A stretch of DNA of 8,075 bases from CAYXXN01 sp964469055 (lineage in GTDB: Bacteria > Acidobacteriota > Thermoanaerobaculia > Multivoradales > JAHEKO01): the NCBI GenBank assembly GCA_964469055.1, contig CAYXXN010000128.1, positions 1-8,075 on the forward strand. The letters run 5' to 3'. A program made the translations under genes and the position numbers. The notes beneath the pieces were generated by a model. That model saw nothing but the letters and a program-made list of their open reading frames with translations. It was not told the origin of the DNA and searched no databases. Shown one piece after another: positions 1 through 6,702 of this stretch (within the stretch, counting starts at the first letter, position 1; the number at the start of each line of letters is the position of its first letter).

Positions 1-162
1 CACCGTGACGTCCGCGCCGCCGCGAGCGAGCGTGCGCGCCGCCGAAACGCCGGTATAGCCGCCGCCGATGACCGCCACCTCGGTCTCCTCGGGCAGCGGA
101 ACGGGAGGGCGCGGCGAGACGGGTGCGGCGTCGAGCCAGTACGGGCGACCGGGCAGTGTCAA
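1..162 (-). CDS. FAD-dependent oxidoreductase, N-terminal part (gene runs off the left edge)
   Basis: Only the first 54 codons are in the window. Read on the minus strand they give a proline-rich leader, LPGRPYWLDAAP, then EVAVIGGGYTGVSAARTLA. The GGGYTG at residues 33-38 is the Rossmann dinucleotide-binding glycine motif of the DAO-type FAD oxidoreductases (glycine oxidase and gamma-glutamylputrescine oxidase relatives), which oxidise amines or amino acids. The substrate cannot be told from this fragment. The start is uncertain. A TTG at 162-160 overlaps the TGA of the upstream kinase gene (TTGA), but the purine run AAGGGAGG lies directly against it. A CTG at 156-154 has better spacing to that run. 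No ATG or GTG exists in this frame near the kinase stop. It is probably co-transcribed with, and coupled to, the kinase gene. The fold is fairly certain; the exact family is less so. Confidence 0.8.
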   Translation of the reverse strand, partial: MTLPGRPYWLDAAPVSPRPPVPLPEETEVAVIGGGYTGVSAARTLARGGADVTV

Positions 163-2846
163 CCTCCCTTCCGTTGCGCCGCCGGCGACCAGTTCATCAC
201 CACATCGATGCGGGACGCCTCCGGCTCGGCCAGCAGGGAGTTGACGAGGAAGCGCTGGCCGTCCGCGGTGGCGGCGAAGTACGTGCGATGCGAGGTGATC
301 GCGGGCTGGGGAGTGCGCAGCCGGAAGAGCGGCTGCGGGGTTCCGAAGGAGAAGGGCGCCAGGCTCGCGACCGGCACCGCCCGCAGCGTGCGGTCGAGGC
401 CGACGTAGAAGAGCTCCGCTCCGTCGGCGCGCCAAGCCGGCCAATCCCCGCCGTCGCGGGAGATCTGCCACCGGCCGCCCGAGGCGGGGACGGTCTGCAC
501 GTAGATCTCGGGGAGACCTCCCTCATCCGAGGTATAGGCGACGAGACGCCCGTCGGGCGAGAAGGCGCCGTGGGCCTCGTTGGCGGCCGACTCGAGATAG
601 GGGAAGGGCCGGCGCTCCCCCTCGAGTGGCAGGATCCAGAGGTCCGCCCCCCGGTCCGGAGGGTAGCGTTCGAAGAGCAGGCTCTTCCCGTCCGGCGACC
701 AGGAGTCGATCCAACTCGCGCCGCCCGGCTCGTAGAGCAGCTCCTCTTCGCCACTGCCGTCGGACGGCTTGCGCAGCAGCGCCCAGCCGTTGGCGCGCGG
801 CGAAGAGTAGGCCAGCCAGTGGCCGTCCGGCGACCAGATCGGAGTCTCGGGCTCCTCGGCACCGAAGGTCAGCCGGCGGCTCCGGTCGAGTGTCGAGGCC
901 TCGAAGATCCAGAGATCGCCGCTGGTCACCCCCTCGGCCGTATCTACCGCGACCCACCGGCCATCCGGCGAGATCGTCGGCTCGACGAACGCGGCCGGCG
1001 TCGCCAGGGCGCCGGTGGCGTCGCCGCTGCGGTCGAACCAGAGCAGCTCGGTGCGCCGCGTCGCGCCGCTGCGGTAGGCGAGTGCTCCGCCGGCCGAGCA
1101 AGCGAAATGGGACTCGGCCGTCTTCTGCGGGTCCGCGCCGACGTTCTCGGCGAGCGGGATGAGATCGCCGGCGAGCTCTCCCCGCGCTGGATCGAAGCGC
1201 TGCGCGATGAGGAGCCCGTCGCGGACCCAGACGAGGAATCCGCGCTCGTCGTACGCTGCCCGCACGACGTCCGGCGTGAGACGCCGGGGCGACCCGCCCT
1301 CACCACCTTGCCAATAGATTCCCTGCACCGTCTCAACGCCGAGGCTCGTGAAGAGGAAACCCCCTCCTGGGAGGGCCCAGGGGTAGCGGTGGCTCTGCTC
1401 GCCGCTCGCCGCGGCGAGCTGCGTCGCAGGACGGCTCTCGCCCGAGCTGGTCGAGACCCGCAGGATCGGCGAAGCCGCGGTGACGGAGATCAGGATGTCG
1501 CCGTCGTCGGTCCACGACCCGCCGCGCGGGTCTCCGGCGCGCGACAGACTCTGGGTCAAGCCGGTCGCTAGGTCGAGCCGCTTCAGTTGGGCGGCCGCGA
1601 AGAAGCCGAGTTGCTTCCCGTCGGGCGACCAGAACGGCTGTTGTCCATCGTCGGTTCCGGGCAGCCGGCGGCTCGTCCCCGCATCGAACGAATGGGCCCA
1701 CAGCACCGTCGAGCCGTCCTCCTGCAGCAAGGCGTAGACGAGCGTGCGCCCGTCGGGCGAGAGCGCCGGGTAGCCCTCGATCGCTCCCTTTTCGGCGGGG
1801 ACCACGGAGAACCGCGTCGTGCCCGCCGGCTCGCTCCGCTCGGCGCTGGGCGATGCGATCCAGGTGGCGACTGCCGCGATGGCGGCGACGGCGGCAACTG
1901 CCCAGGCCACCCACTCGCGTCGCGATCCGCCGCGGGCCGGCGTCGAGGGGGAGGCAACCGTCGCGGCCTCGCCTCCGGGGCGCAGCAGCTCCTCGAGCGC
2001 GATCCTCGCGTCCGCGATGTCGTGCAGTCGGTTCTTCGGATTGCGTTCGAGGCAGTTCCGGAGCAAGCGCCGGATCGCGGGCGGCGCCTCGTCGGGAAGG
2101 GCGTCGAAGTCGATCTCGGTCTTCAGCACTCCGGCGAGCGTCTCCGGCACCGAGTCGCCCGCGAAGAGCCGCCGGCCGACGAGCATCTCGTAGAGCACGA
2201 CGCCAAAGGCCCAGATGTCGGCGCGCTTGTCGACCCCCGCGCCCTTGGCCTGCTCGGGCGCCATGTAGGCGGCGCTGCCCAGGATCACCCCGTGCACCGT
2301 CGCCCCGAGCGTCAGGGTCGGCGAGGCGGCGAGCTGCGAAGCCGAGCTCGAAGCCGCACCGGCCGGGTCCGTCGCCTTCGCCAGCCCGAAGTCGAGGACC
2401 TTGACCTTCCCTTCCAAGGAAGCCTTGATGTTCTGGGGCTTGAGGTCGCGATGGATGATCCCCTTCTCGTGTGCCTCTTCGAGCGCCTCGGCGATCTGGC
2501 GAGCGATGGCGAGGCTCTCGTCCAGGGGCAGAGGGCCGGCTTCCAGGCGTTCCGCGAGCGTCGGGCCTTCGACCAGCTCCATGACGAGGGCGCGCGTCTC
2601 GCCGCTGACCTCGAGGCCGTGGACCTGGGCGATGTTGGGGTGGTTCAACTGCGCGAGGAGCTTGGCCTCGCGCTCGAAGCGCGCGAGACGCTCGGGATCG
2701 GCGGTGAAGCCTTCGGGCAGGACCTTGAGAGCGACCTCTCTGCCGAGATGAGAGTCCTTCGCCTTCCAGACGACCCCCATCCCGCCCTCGCCCAGCTTGG
2801 CGGTGATCTCGTACGGCCCGAGGCGGGAGCCGGCGGCGAGGGTCAT
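159..2846 (-). CDS. Membrane Ser/Thr protein kinase with C-terminal TolB/WD40-like beta-propeller
   Basis: 895 aa. The N-terminal Hanks-type kinase domain (about residues 12-288) is complete: glycine loop GEGGMG (19-24), VALK lysine K41, helix-C glutamate around E60, HRDLKPQN (132-139, catalytic D134), DFG (152-154) and APE (196-198). It should therefore be an active ATP-dependent Ser/Thr kinase. The activation segment is long and rich in Ser/Thr (about 155-195), so autophosphorylation is likely. One hydrophobic segment (about 312-331) follows a Ser/Pro linker and predicts a cytoplasmic kinase with an extracytoplasmic C-terminus. Residues 345-885 contain repeated SPDG-type strands (363, 407, 626, 672, 717, 763) plus weaker copies near 445, 490, 584, 806 and 860, fitting about twelve blades, or two six-bladed propellers, as a sensor or binding module. 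This architecture is common in Acidobacteriota. The ATG overlaps the upstream PIN gene stop (TGATG), implying translational coupling. The ligand and substrates are unknown. Confidence 0.95.
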   Translation of the reverse strand: MTLAAGSRLGPYEITAKLGEGGMGVVWKAKDSHLGREVALKVLPEGFTADPERLARFEREAKLLAQLNHPNIAQVHGLEVSGETRALVMELVEGPTLAERLEAGPLPLDESLAIARQIAEALEEAHEKGIIHRDLKPQNIKASLEGKVKVLDFGLAKATDPAGAASSSASQLAASPTLTLGATVHGVILGSAAYMAPEQAKGAGVDKRADIWAFGVVLYEMLVGRRLFAGDSVPETLAGVLKTEIDFDALPDEAPPAIRRLLRNCLERNPKNRLHDIADARIALEELLRPGGEAATVASPSTPARGGSRREWVAWAVAAVAAIAAVATWIASPSAERSEPAGTTRFSVVPAEKGAIEGYPALSPDGRTLVYALLQEDGSTVLWAHSFDAGTSRRLPGTDDGQQPFWSPDGKQLGFFAAAQLKRLDLATGLTQSLSRAGDPRGGSWTDDGDILISVTAASPILRVSTSSGESRPATQLAAASGEQSHRYPWALPGGGFLFTSLGVETVQGIYWQGGEGGSPRRLTPDVVRAAYDERGFLVWVRDGLLIAQRFDPARGELAGDLIPLAENVGADPQKTAESHFACSAGGALAYRSGATRRTELLWFDRSGDATGALATPAAFVEPTISPDGRWVAVDTAEGVTSGDLWIFEASTLDRSRRLTFGAEEPETPIWSPDGHWLAYSSPRANGWALLRKPSDGSGEEELLYEPGGASWIDSWSPDGKSLLFERYPPDRGADLWILPLEGERRPFPYLESAANEAHGAFSPDGRLVAYTSDEGGLPEIYVQTVPASGGRWQISRDGGDWPAWRADGAELFYVGLDRTLRAVPVASLAPFSFGTPQPLFRLRTPQPAITSHRTYFAATADGQRFLVNSLLAEPEASRIDVVMNWSPAAQRKGG

Positions 2847-3271
2847 CAGCGGACCGCCTGCACCGCGGGAAGAAGCTCGAAGCCGAAGGCGCGAGCGAGC
2901 GGCTCGAAATGGCGGCGATCCGCGGTCGCGATGCGGGAGATTCCGAGTGTTTCGGCGAGCGCGACGATGGCGCTGTCGACGAATCCCAGGTCGAGGTCGG
3001 CGAACTGCCGATCGATCTCGTCGACGCGAGCGATGCGCTCTTGCGGCAGATCGACGAGCAGGAAGCTCGCTTCGAGGAGACCGCGATAGAAGATCCGCTG
3101 CGCCTCGCGCCCGAGGCGGGCACCCAGGAGGTGGTCGACCTCGGGCACCACGGGGGCGGGCAGGAGAAGTCCGCCGATCTCCGCGGCAAAGAGCTCGGCG
3201 GTGGCGCGATGCCAGCGATCGCTGCGGTCGTAGTACGAGTAGAGAATGCCCGTGTCGAGCAGCAGAGCCAC
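2846..3271 (-). CDS. vapC: VapC-type PIN-domain toxin (putative ribonuclease)
   Basis: 141 aa, the normal size for a single PIN domain. The four acidic residues of the Mg-dependent nuclease site are present: D6 in LLLDTG, E44 in VPEVDHLLG, D99 in GFVDSAIVALAE and D118 in ATADRRHF. VapC toxins cleave tRNA, rRNA or other RNA and are neutralised by their cognate antitoxin; the target here cannot be read from the sequence. The start is GTG, placed immediately after the TAG stop of the antitoxin gene, with GGAGG four bases upstream inside the antitoxin reading frame. Its own TGA overlaps the kinase ATG by one base. The toxin is thus translationally tied to the genes on both sides. No truncation or missing active-site residue is seen, so it should be functional. 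Confidence 0.9.
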   Translation of the reverse strand: MALLLDTGILYSYYDRSDRWHRATAELFAAEIGGLLLPAPVVPEVDHLLGARLGREAQRIFYRGLLEASFLLVDLPQERIARVDEIDRQFADLDLGFVDSAIVALAETLGISRIATADRRHFEPLARAFGFELLPAVQAVR

Positions 3272-3505
3272 CTAGCCTCCGGCGCCGAATCCGGTCGAGC
3301 TCAGGATCTCTTCGGCCCGCTCCGCCGTGTCGCTCTTTCCGCTCGCGAACGCACCCGCCCCGGGTGGCGGAGCTGGACGAGCGCGAGCCAGGTACTCGCG
3401 AAGGGCTTGGCGGATGAGCTCCGCCATCGGCTGCCGGCGGCGCAAAGTCTCCGCTTTGAGCAGCGCTTCGAGGTCGGGCTCGAGGTAGATTGTCGTCCGT
3501 TTCAT
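3272..3505 (-). CDS. vapB: Ribbon-helix-helix (CopG/VapB-type) antitoxin
   Basis: 77 aa. The N-terminus MKRTTIYLEPDLEALL is a typical ribbon-helix-helix start: a strand at residues 2-8, helix A about 10-23, and helix B about 26-40 with MAELIRQALREYLA. RHH proteins dimerise through the strand and insert it into the DNA major groove. A Pro/Ala linker (43-50) is followed by a C-terminal tail (52-74, FASGKSDTAERAEEIL), the kind of segment that wraps around a PIN toxin and blocks its active site. It is the first gene of the minus-strand unit, directly before the PIN toxin, as expected for a type II toxin-antitoxin pair that represses its own promoter. The ATG has no evident Shine-Dalgarno sequence and lies only 7 bases from a candidate -10 box, so the mRNA may be nearly leaderless. 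Confidence 0.9.
   Translation of the reverse strand: MKRTTIYLEPDLEALLKAETLRRRQPMAELIRQALREYLARARPAPPPGAGAFASGKSDTAERAEEILSSTGFGAGG
3276..3280 (-). promoter_or_regulatory. Ribosome binding site for the PIN toxin GTG start
   Basis: On the minus strand the sequence reads GGAGG-CTAG-GTG. The GGAGG encodes the antitoxin's last glycines, the TAG is the antitoxin stop, and the GTG directly after it is the toxin start. This perfect Shine-Dalgarno core with a 4-base spacer decides the non-ATG toxin start. It also means that ribosomes finishing the antitoxin sit over the toxin initiation site, which favours coupled translation. Confidence 0.7.
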
Positions 3506-3511
3506 GCGGAA

Positions 3512-3541
3512 GATGCTAACATAACCATCAGGAGATCCATC
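3512..3541. promoter_or_regulatory. Candidate antitoxin operator: CCATC/GATG repeats
   Basis: Plus-strand CCATC occurs at 3525-3529 and again at 3537-3541, 12 bp apart, with an inverted GATG at 3512-3515, so GATG and CATC bracket 10 bp. The repeats overlap and lie just upstream of the candidate -10 box of the antitoxin gene. RHH antitoxins commonly bind short half-sites about one helical turn apart in this position to autorepress. The repeat is visible; its role as an operator is inferred. Confidence 0.35.
3513..3521 (-). promoter_or_regulatory. Candidate extended -10 promoter box for the antitoxin-toxin-kinase unit
   Basis: The minus strand reads TGTTAGCAT, a TGnTAnnnT extended -10 box, 7 bases before the antitoxin ATG. 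It lies in a locally AT-richer patch. No convincing -35 hexamer is seen at the usual distance. It resembles the TGCTAGANT boxes before the other transcription units in the window, though it is the weakest match of the four. Confidence 0.4.
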
Positions 3542-3584
3542 TCGACCTCGAGGCCTTGACGTAAGGGTCGCTGGCTCCGGCTCG

Positions 3585-3593
3585 TGCTAGACT
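3585..3593 (+). promoter_or_regulatory. Candidate extended -10 promoter box for the secreted Cys-rich gene
   Basis: TGCTAGACT is an extended -10 box (TG-C-TAGACT) followed by GCGG, 31 bases before the ATG at 3625. A TTGACG at 3556-3561 lies upstream but is 26 bp from the -10, too far to be its -35. The core CTAGANTGCSG is shared with the boxes at 6664-6674 (minus) and 6833-6843 (plus), which supports a real promoter element. Confidence 0.5.
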
Positions 3594-3624
3594 GCGGTTC
3601 GCTTTTCTGTCGAGGGGGGTCGCC

Positions 3625-4314
3625 ATGATTTCACGGGATAGGTTCTTGCTTCTAGCTGCCGTCTTGGCCGCGTCCGCGGCGCCGCTCGTCGCCGGCAGCC
3701 CGGAGTTCGGTAACGTCTGCGTGGACGACTACCAGCCGAGCTCCAACTGCACCGCCAACGACGTCCGCATCGAGGAGTTCATCCCCATCCAGGTGATCGA
3801 GAACTGCCCGGACGGGGTGCCGGGCGAGGCCGAGATCGTCTTCCAGGTGCTGGTCTCGGCCGACGGCTCGCCCGACCGCTTCGACATCGGCCTCTTCATC
3901 GCTCTGGACGGCGGTGACGCGCAGACCGGCGACGACTGCATGCACGACTTCCTCGATCCGCCGTTGACGACGACGCCGGTCTACGGCGACGCCAACGGGG
4001 ACGCGGTGCCCGACATTCTCGATGGCCCGTGGTGGGACGGCGAGGCGCCCGACAAAGACACTTGCGGCGACATCGAGAGCGACACCCAGGTCATCAAGAC
4101 ACTGGTGGCGGTCCGCATCGCCTGCGTCGACACCAGCGTCCCCCCCGACGGCATCGTCGACCTGGAGGCGTGCGCGAGCTGGGACAACAACACGATCACG
4201 GACTGCAACGGTGTCCAGGAGGCGTTCCCAGGCACGGTCGCGAAGTGCTCCTGCGACCGGATCGAGACCGGCACCGAGATCCCGGTCGAGCTGATCGGGC
4301 TCACCGTCCAGTAG
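3625..4314 (+). CDS. Secreted cysteine-rich protein with calcium-loop-like motif, function unknown
   Basis: 229 aa. A signal peptide is clear: MISRDR, then a hydrophobic core LLLAAVLAASAAPLVAG, with cleavage likely near residue 24. The mature part is acidic and has ten cysteines (32, 42, 61, 105, 147, 167, 183, 194, 208, 210), an even number that fits five disulfides outside the cytoplasm. Residues 122-130, DANGDAVPD, follow the DxNxDxxxD calcium-loop pattern of thrombospondin type 3 and dockerin-like repeats; DTSVPPDGIVD (169-179) looks like a second, degraded copy. Segments such as RFDIGLFIALDGGDAQTGDDC, DTCGDI and CASWDNN are reminiscent of a Cys-patterned module I associate with large secreted bacterial proteins, here standing alone; I cannot name the family. 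No C-terminal sorting signal or membrane segment is seen. The ATG has a purine-rich site (GAGGGGGG, 3612-3619) at good spacing. The gene overlaps the convergent peptidase gene by 14 bp. Adhesion or a structural surface role is only a guess. Confidence 0.85.
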   Translation: MISRDRFLLLAAVLAASAAPLVAGSPEFGNVCVDDYQPSSNCTANDVRIEEFIPIQVIENCPDGVPGEAEIVFQVLVSADGSPDRFDIGLFIALDGGDAQTGDDCMHDFLDPPLTTTPVYGDANGDAVPDILDGPWWDGEAPDKDTCGDIESDTQVIKTLVAVRIACVDTSVPPDGIVDLEACASWDNNTITDCNGVQEAFPGTVAKCSCDRIETGTEIPVELIGLTVQ

Positions 4315-6658
4315 GGGCGGTGGCCGGGGGCGGCAGAGCGAGGACGATCGCCGGGTCGCCCAAGAGGTTGTAGGTCTCGGCGAAGGTGCGGTCGGAGAGG
4401 TGGCGCTTGGCGCGCTGCACGGCCTCCCCCACCGTGCCGCCGGCCAGGAGCTCTTCGACCAGCGCCTGGCTCACCTCCGGGCCCGGCGCGTTGCGCCACG
4501 AGGCGGCGATGACGGCGACGGCGCCGCGGTCGGCGGCGCGCAGGAAGGCCTCACCGATCGAGTCGGCGTTGGGGTGGTCGAAGGGCGCTGAGTAGCAGGC
4601 CACGGCGAGGACGACGGGCAGCCGCTCGCTCGGCGGGAGCGCCGCGACGTCCTCGAGGCCCCAGAGGTCGCGCTGGTGCTCCAGGTCGGGCGGCCCGGTG
4701 CGCCAGACATAGCGGCCGCCGTGGCCGACGAAGTGGACGAGAAGGTGGCCGTCGGCGAAGGCCTGCCGCAGGGTGGCGCGCTGCGCCTCGAGGTCCGTCA
4801 CGGGCGAGGGATAGACCTTGGTCGCGGCGAAGCCGCGAGGAGCGAGCGAGCCCGCGAGGAAATTCGTCCTCGCCTGCGAGGAGTAGAACGCATCGGTGAT
4901 CCAGAGGATGCGGGAGCGCCAGGGCCCCGGCGGCGGCCGCTCGGCGTAGCGGATCGTCTTGGCGACCACCGCCGCCACCTCGTCGGGCGCGGCGAGCGGC
5001 AGGCGGCCGATGGCGAGGTCGGGAAGGAAGTCCTCGCCGTCGACCGACACGAACCAGTTGTCACTCGCCGCGTGGCCTTCTTCGCTCGGGTAGTTCCAGG
5101 TCGGGACGAGGTTGCGCTCGTTGGCCCGTGGGTCGTCGGCGTAGACGGCGCTCTCTTTGGCCGGGAAGCCGCCGCGGGCGAGGAGTTGGCGGTCCGGCCA
5201 GTTGGCGTAGTTGGCGCCGTCCACCGTCTCATTCTTGGTGTCCCAGCTCGCGTCCCCCACCAGCAGGACGAAGCGCGGTGCCGGCCGACGCCAGCGGTGG
5301 ACGGCGTGGGCGACGAAGTCGCGCAGGGCGCGGGGATCGAGGATGCCGTGGTTGAACTCGTCGTAGACGTCCTGGACGTCGACGACCTCGACGGCGAGGC
5401 CGTGGGCGCGATGGTGCGCGGCCAGGGGAGCGACCGCCTCCAGCAGCCGGCGGTGGGCGATCATCAGGTAATCGGCCTGCCGATCGACCCCGGCCAAGGC
5501 GCTCGGCCGGTCGAGCTCGACGCGCTCGGGGGCGAGCGCGCCGCCCTCGGGCACGACCCAGTAGCTCTCCTCGCCGAGCGCCGGCGCGAAGCCGAGCTGC
5601 CCGGCGCTCGCCGACGGCCCGAGGCGGCGGCCGCGGTTGCTGGAGATGGTCACCGGCCGGCCGGGCGGCGCGGTGAGCGCCACGAGACCGGGACCGTCCC
5701 CAGCGACCAGGTGGAGCCGGCTCTGGGCTTTCTCCACCCTGCCCCCGGCTGGGTAGGAGATCTCCACCCAATCGAGCATGACGACGTCGATGATCGGCTC
5801 GCTGTCGCCTCCCCGTCGCCGGGGGATCGTGAGCTCGAGGAGGTCGCTGCCGGCGAGCCCGGCCGCCGGCAGGGGGATCGCGGCGGTGTGTCGCTGGCGC
5901 CCGCTCCACTCGGCCGTGGCGAGGGGGGCGCCGGCGAGAACGATCTCCACGTGATGGTCGGGCGGTGCTGCCCCGGTGTCGGCGGGACGCGCCGAGAGTC
6001 CATGGAAGGCGACCGTCAGGACCGCCGACCCGACCCCGTCCCCCGCCAGGTCCGGAAGGTCGAGCGTGAGCTGCCAGGGCTCGCGATCGAGGTGGGTGAG
6101 CTTGGCCCAGTACCAGAGCTCGGGCGGCCGCAGCGGGTCGATCTCCGAGGCGCGCAGCCGGATCAGCAAGCGATCCTCCTCGAGATGGAGACGGCGCAGA
6201 AGGCGTCGCGGCGGCAGGCCGGCGAGCTCCACTCCCGACGCGCCGTCGAGCGGCGCGGCCTCCATCCGCAGACCTTCGGCGCCGTTCACCTCGAGCCAGT
6301 AGACGTTGACCCGGGAGAACTCGTGATAGGTCGCGGTAGAGCCGGCGAGCCGCTCGGCCACGAACTCGAGCCGATCGCCCGGCCCGAGCCGGCCGTCGCC
6401 GCCGTCGGCGATCCACAGCGGCACGGCTGTACCGCGGTTGGAGAGCGACAGTTGGTGACTCGGAACTTCGGCGGCGAGGCCGGCGGCCGAGAGATCCTCA
6501 TAGGTGACCGCGACGACCCCGTCATCGGCCGTCTCGATGCGGAAGCGGGCGGACTCCGTGCTCGTCCCCGGCGGTGCCAGGGTCGCGAAGGCGGCCGCTG
6601 TGGCGAGAAGGGACCGCTGAAAACAGCTTCTGGGTAAGGGAACAAACCGAAGTCCCAA
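4301..6658 (-). CDS. Secreted gingipain-like cysteine peptidase (family C25)
   Basis: 785 aa. The C-terminal half (about 395-775) is a gingipain/caspase-like peptidase domain. It begins with YLMIAHRRLLEAVAPLA, continues through RFVLLVGDASWD (462-473) and DLAIGRLPL (547-555), then HFVGHGG (642-648, catalytic His646) and AVACYS (685-690, nucleophile Cys688), and ends with YNLLGDPAI as in other C25 members. Residues 36-345 look beta-rich and probably form an N-terminal prodomain or binding region. The N-terminus (SLLATAAAFATLAPPGTS) resembles a signal peptide, so the enzyme is likely exported. No C-terminal beta-sandwich sorting domain of the Bacteroidetes type IX kind is present; the protein stops just after the catalytic domain. 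The start is a TTG with no good Shine-Dalgarno; an in-frame TAG at 6673-6671 bars extension, and no nearby ATG or GTG exists downstream. Its 3' end overlaps the convergent Cys-rich gene by 14 bp. Cleavage specificity is unknown. Confidence 0.9.
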   Translation of the reverse strand: MGLRFVPLPRSCFQRSLLATAAAFATLAPPGTSTESARFRIETADDGVVAVTYEDLSAAGLAAEVPSHQLSLSNRGTAVPLWIADGGDGRLGPGDRLEFVAERLAGSTATYHEFSRVNVYWLEVNGAEGLRMEAAPLDGASGVELAGLPPRRLLRRLHLEEDRLLIRLRASEIDPLRPPELWYWAKLTHLDREPWQLTLDLPDLAGDGVGSAVLTVAFHGLSARPADTGAAPPDHHVEIVLAGAPLATAEWSGRQRHTAAIPLPAAGLAGSDLLELTIPRRRGGDSEPIIDVVMLDWVEISYPAGGRVEKAQSRLHLVAGDGPGLVALTAPPGRPVTISSNRGRRLGPSASAGQLGFAPALGEESYWVVPEGGALAPERVELDRPSALAGVDRQADYLMIAHRRLLEAVAPLAAHHRAHGLAVEVVDVQDVYDEFNHGILDPRALRDFVAHAVHRWRRPAPRFVLLVGDASWDTKNETVDGANYANWPDRQLLARGGFPAKESAVYADDPRANERNLVPTWNYPSEEGHAASDNWFVSVDGEDFLPDLAIGRLPLAAPDEVAAVVAKTIRYAERPPPGPWRSRILWITDAFYSSQARTNFLAGSLAPRGFAATKVYPSPVTDLEAQRATLRQAFADGHLLVHFVGHGGRYVWRTGPPDLEHQRDLWGLEDVAALPPSERLPVVLAVACYSAPFDHPNADSIGEAFLRAADRGAVAVIAASWRNAPGPEVSQALVEELLAGGTVGEAVQRAKRHLSDRTFAETYNLLGDPAIVLALPPPATAPTGR
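4302..4322. terminator. Weak hairpin over the two convergent stop codons
   Basis: CACCG (4302-4306) can pair with CGGTG (4318-4322), with a possible further CC/GG pair around an AGTA loop. It spans the TAG of the plus-strand gene and begins beside the TGA of the minus-strand gene. No T-tract follows on either strand, so intrinsic termination is doubtful; it is the only hairpin noticed at this convergent junction. Confidence 0.2.
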
Positions 6659-6667
6659 GGCCCCGGC

Positions 6668-6676
6668 ACTCTAGCA
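6668..6676 (-). promoter_or_regulatory. Candidate extended -10 promoter box for the C25 peptidase
   Basis: The minus strand reads TGCTAGAGT followed by GCCG, only 9 bases before the TTG start. If used, transcription would begin within a few bases of the start codon, giving a nearly leaderless mRNA. That fits the absence of a Shine-Dalgarno sequence. No -35 hexamer is recognisable. The TAG inside the box is also the in-frame stop that limits the reading frame upstream. Confidence 0.5.
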
Positions 6677-6702
6677 ATCGACGCCGCGCCTCGCCGACCC
6701 AC

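Noticed and set aside
123..3089. Long plus-strand open frames (482 and 500 codons) opposite the kinase and toxin genes
   Set aside because: They are antisense to a kinase with all catalytic motifs, are Arg/Gly/Ala-rich without recognisable domains, and arise from strong third-position G/C bias.
1333..3189. 618-codon minus-strand open frame overlapping both the PIN toxin and the kinase
   Set aside because: It is another frame of the same strand, low complexity and Arg-rich, and conflicts with two well-supported genes.
3556..3561. TTGACG as a -35 element for the Cys-rich gene
   Set aside because: The spacing to the -10 box at 3588-3593 is 26 bp, well beyond the usual 16-18 bp, and no good -10 lies at the right distance.
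2964..3624. TA pair as sign of a mobile element or genomic island
   Set aside because: No integrase, transposase, terminal repeats, tRNA or clear base-composition break was found nearby; TA pairs alone do not prove transfer.
4676..6637. 653-codon plus-strand open frame opposite the C25 peptidase
   Set aside because: Antisense shadow: composition typical of complementary GC-rich frames, no motifs, while the minus strand encodes a clear gingipain-type catalytic domain.
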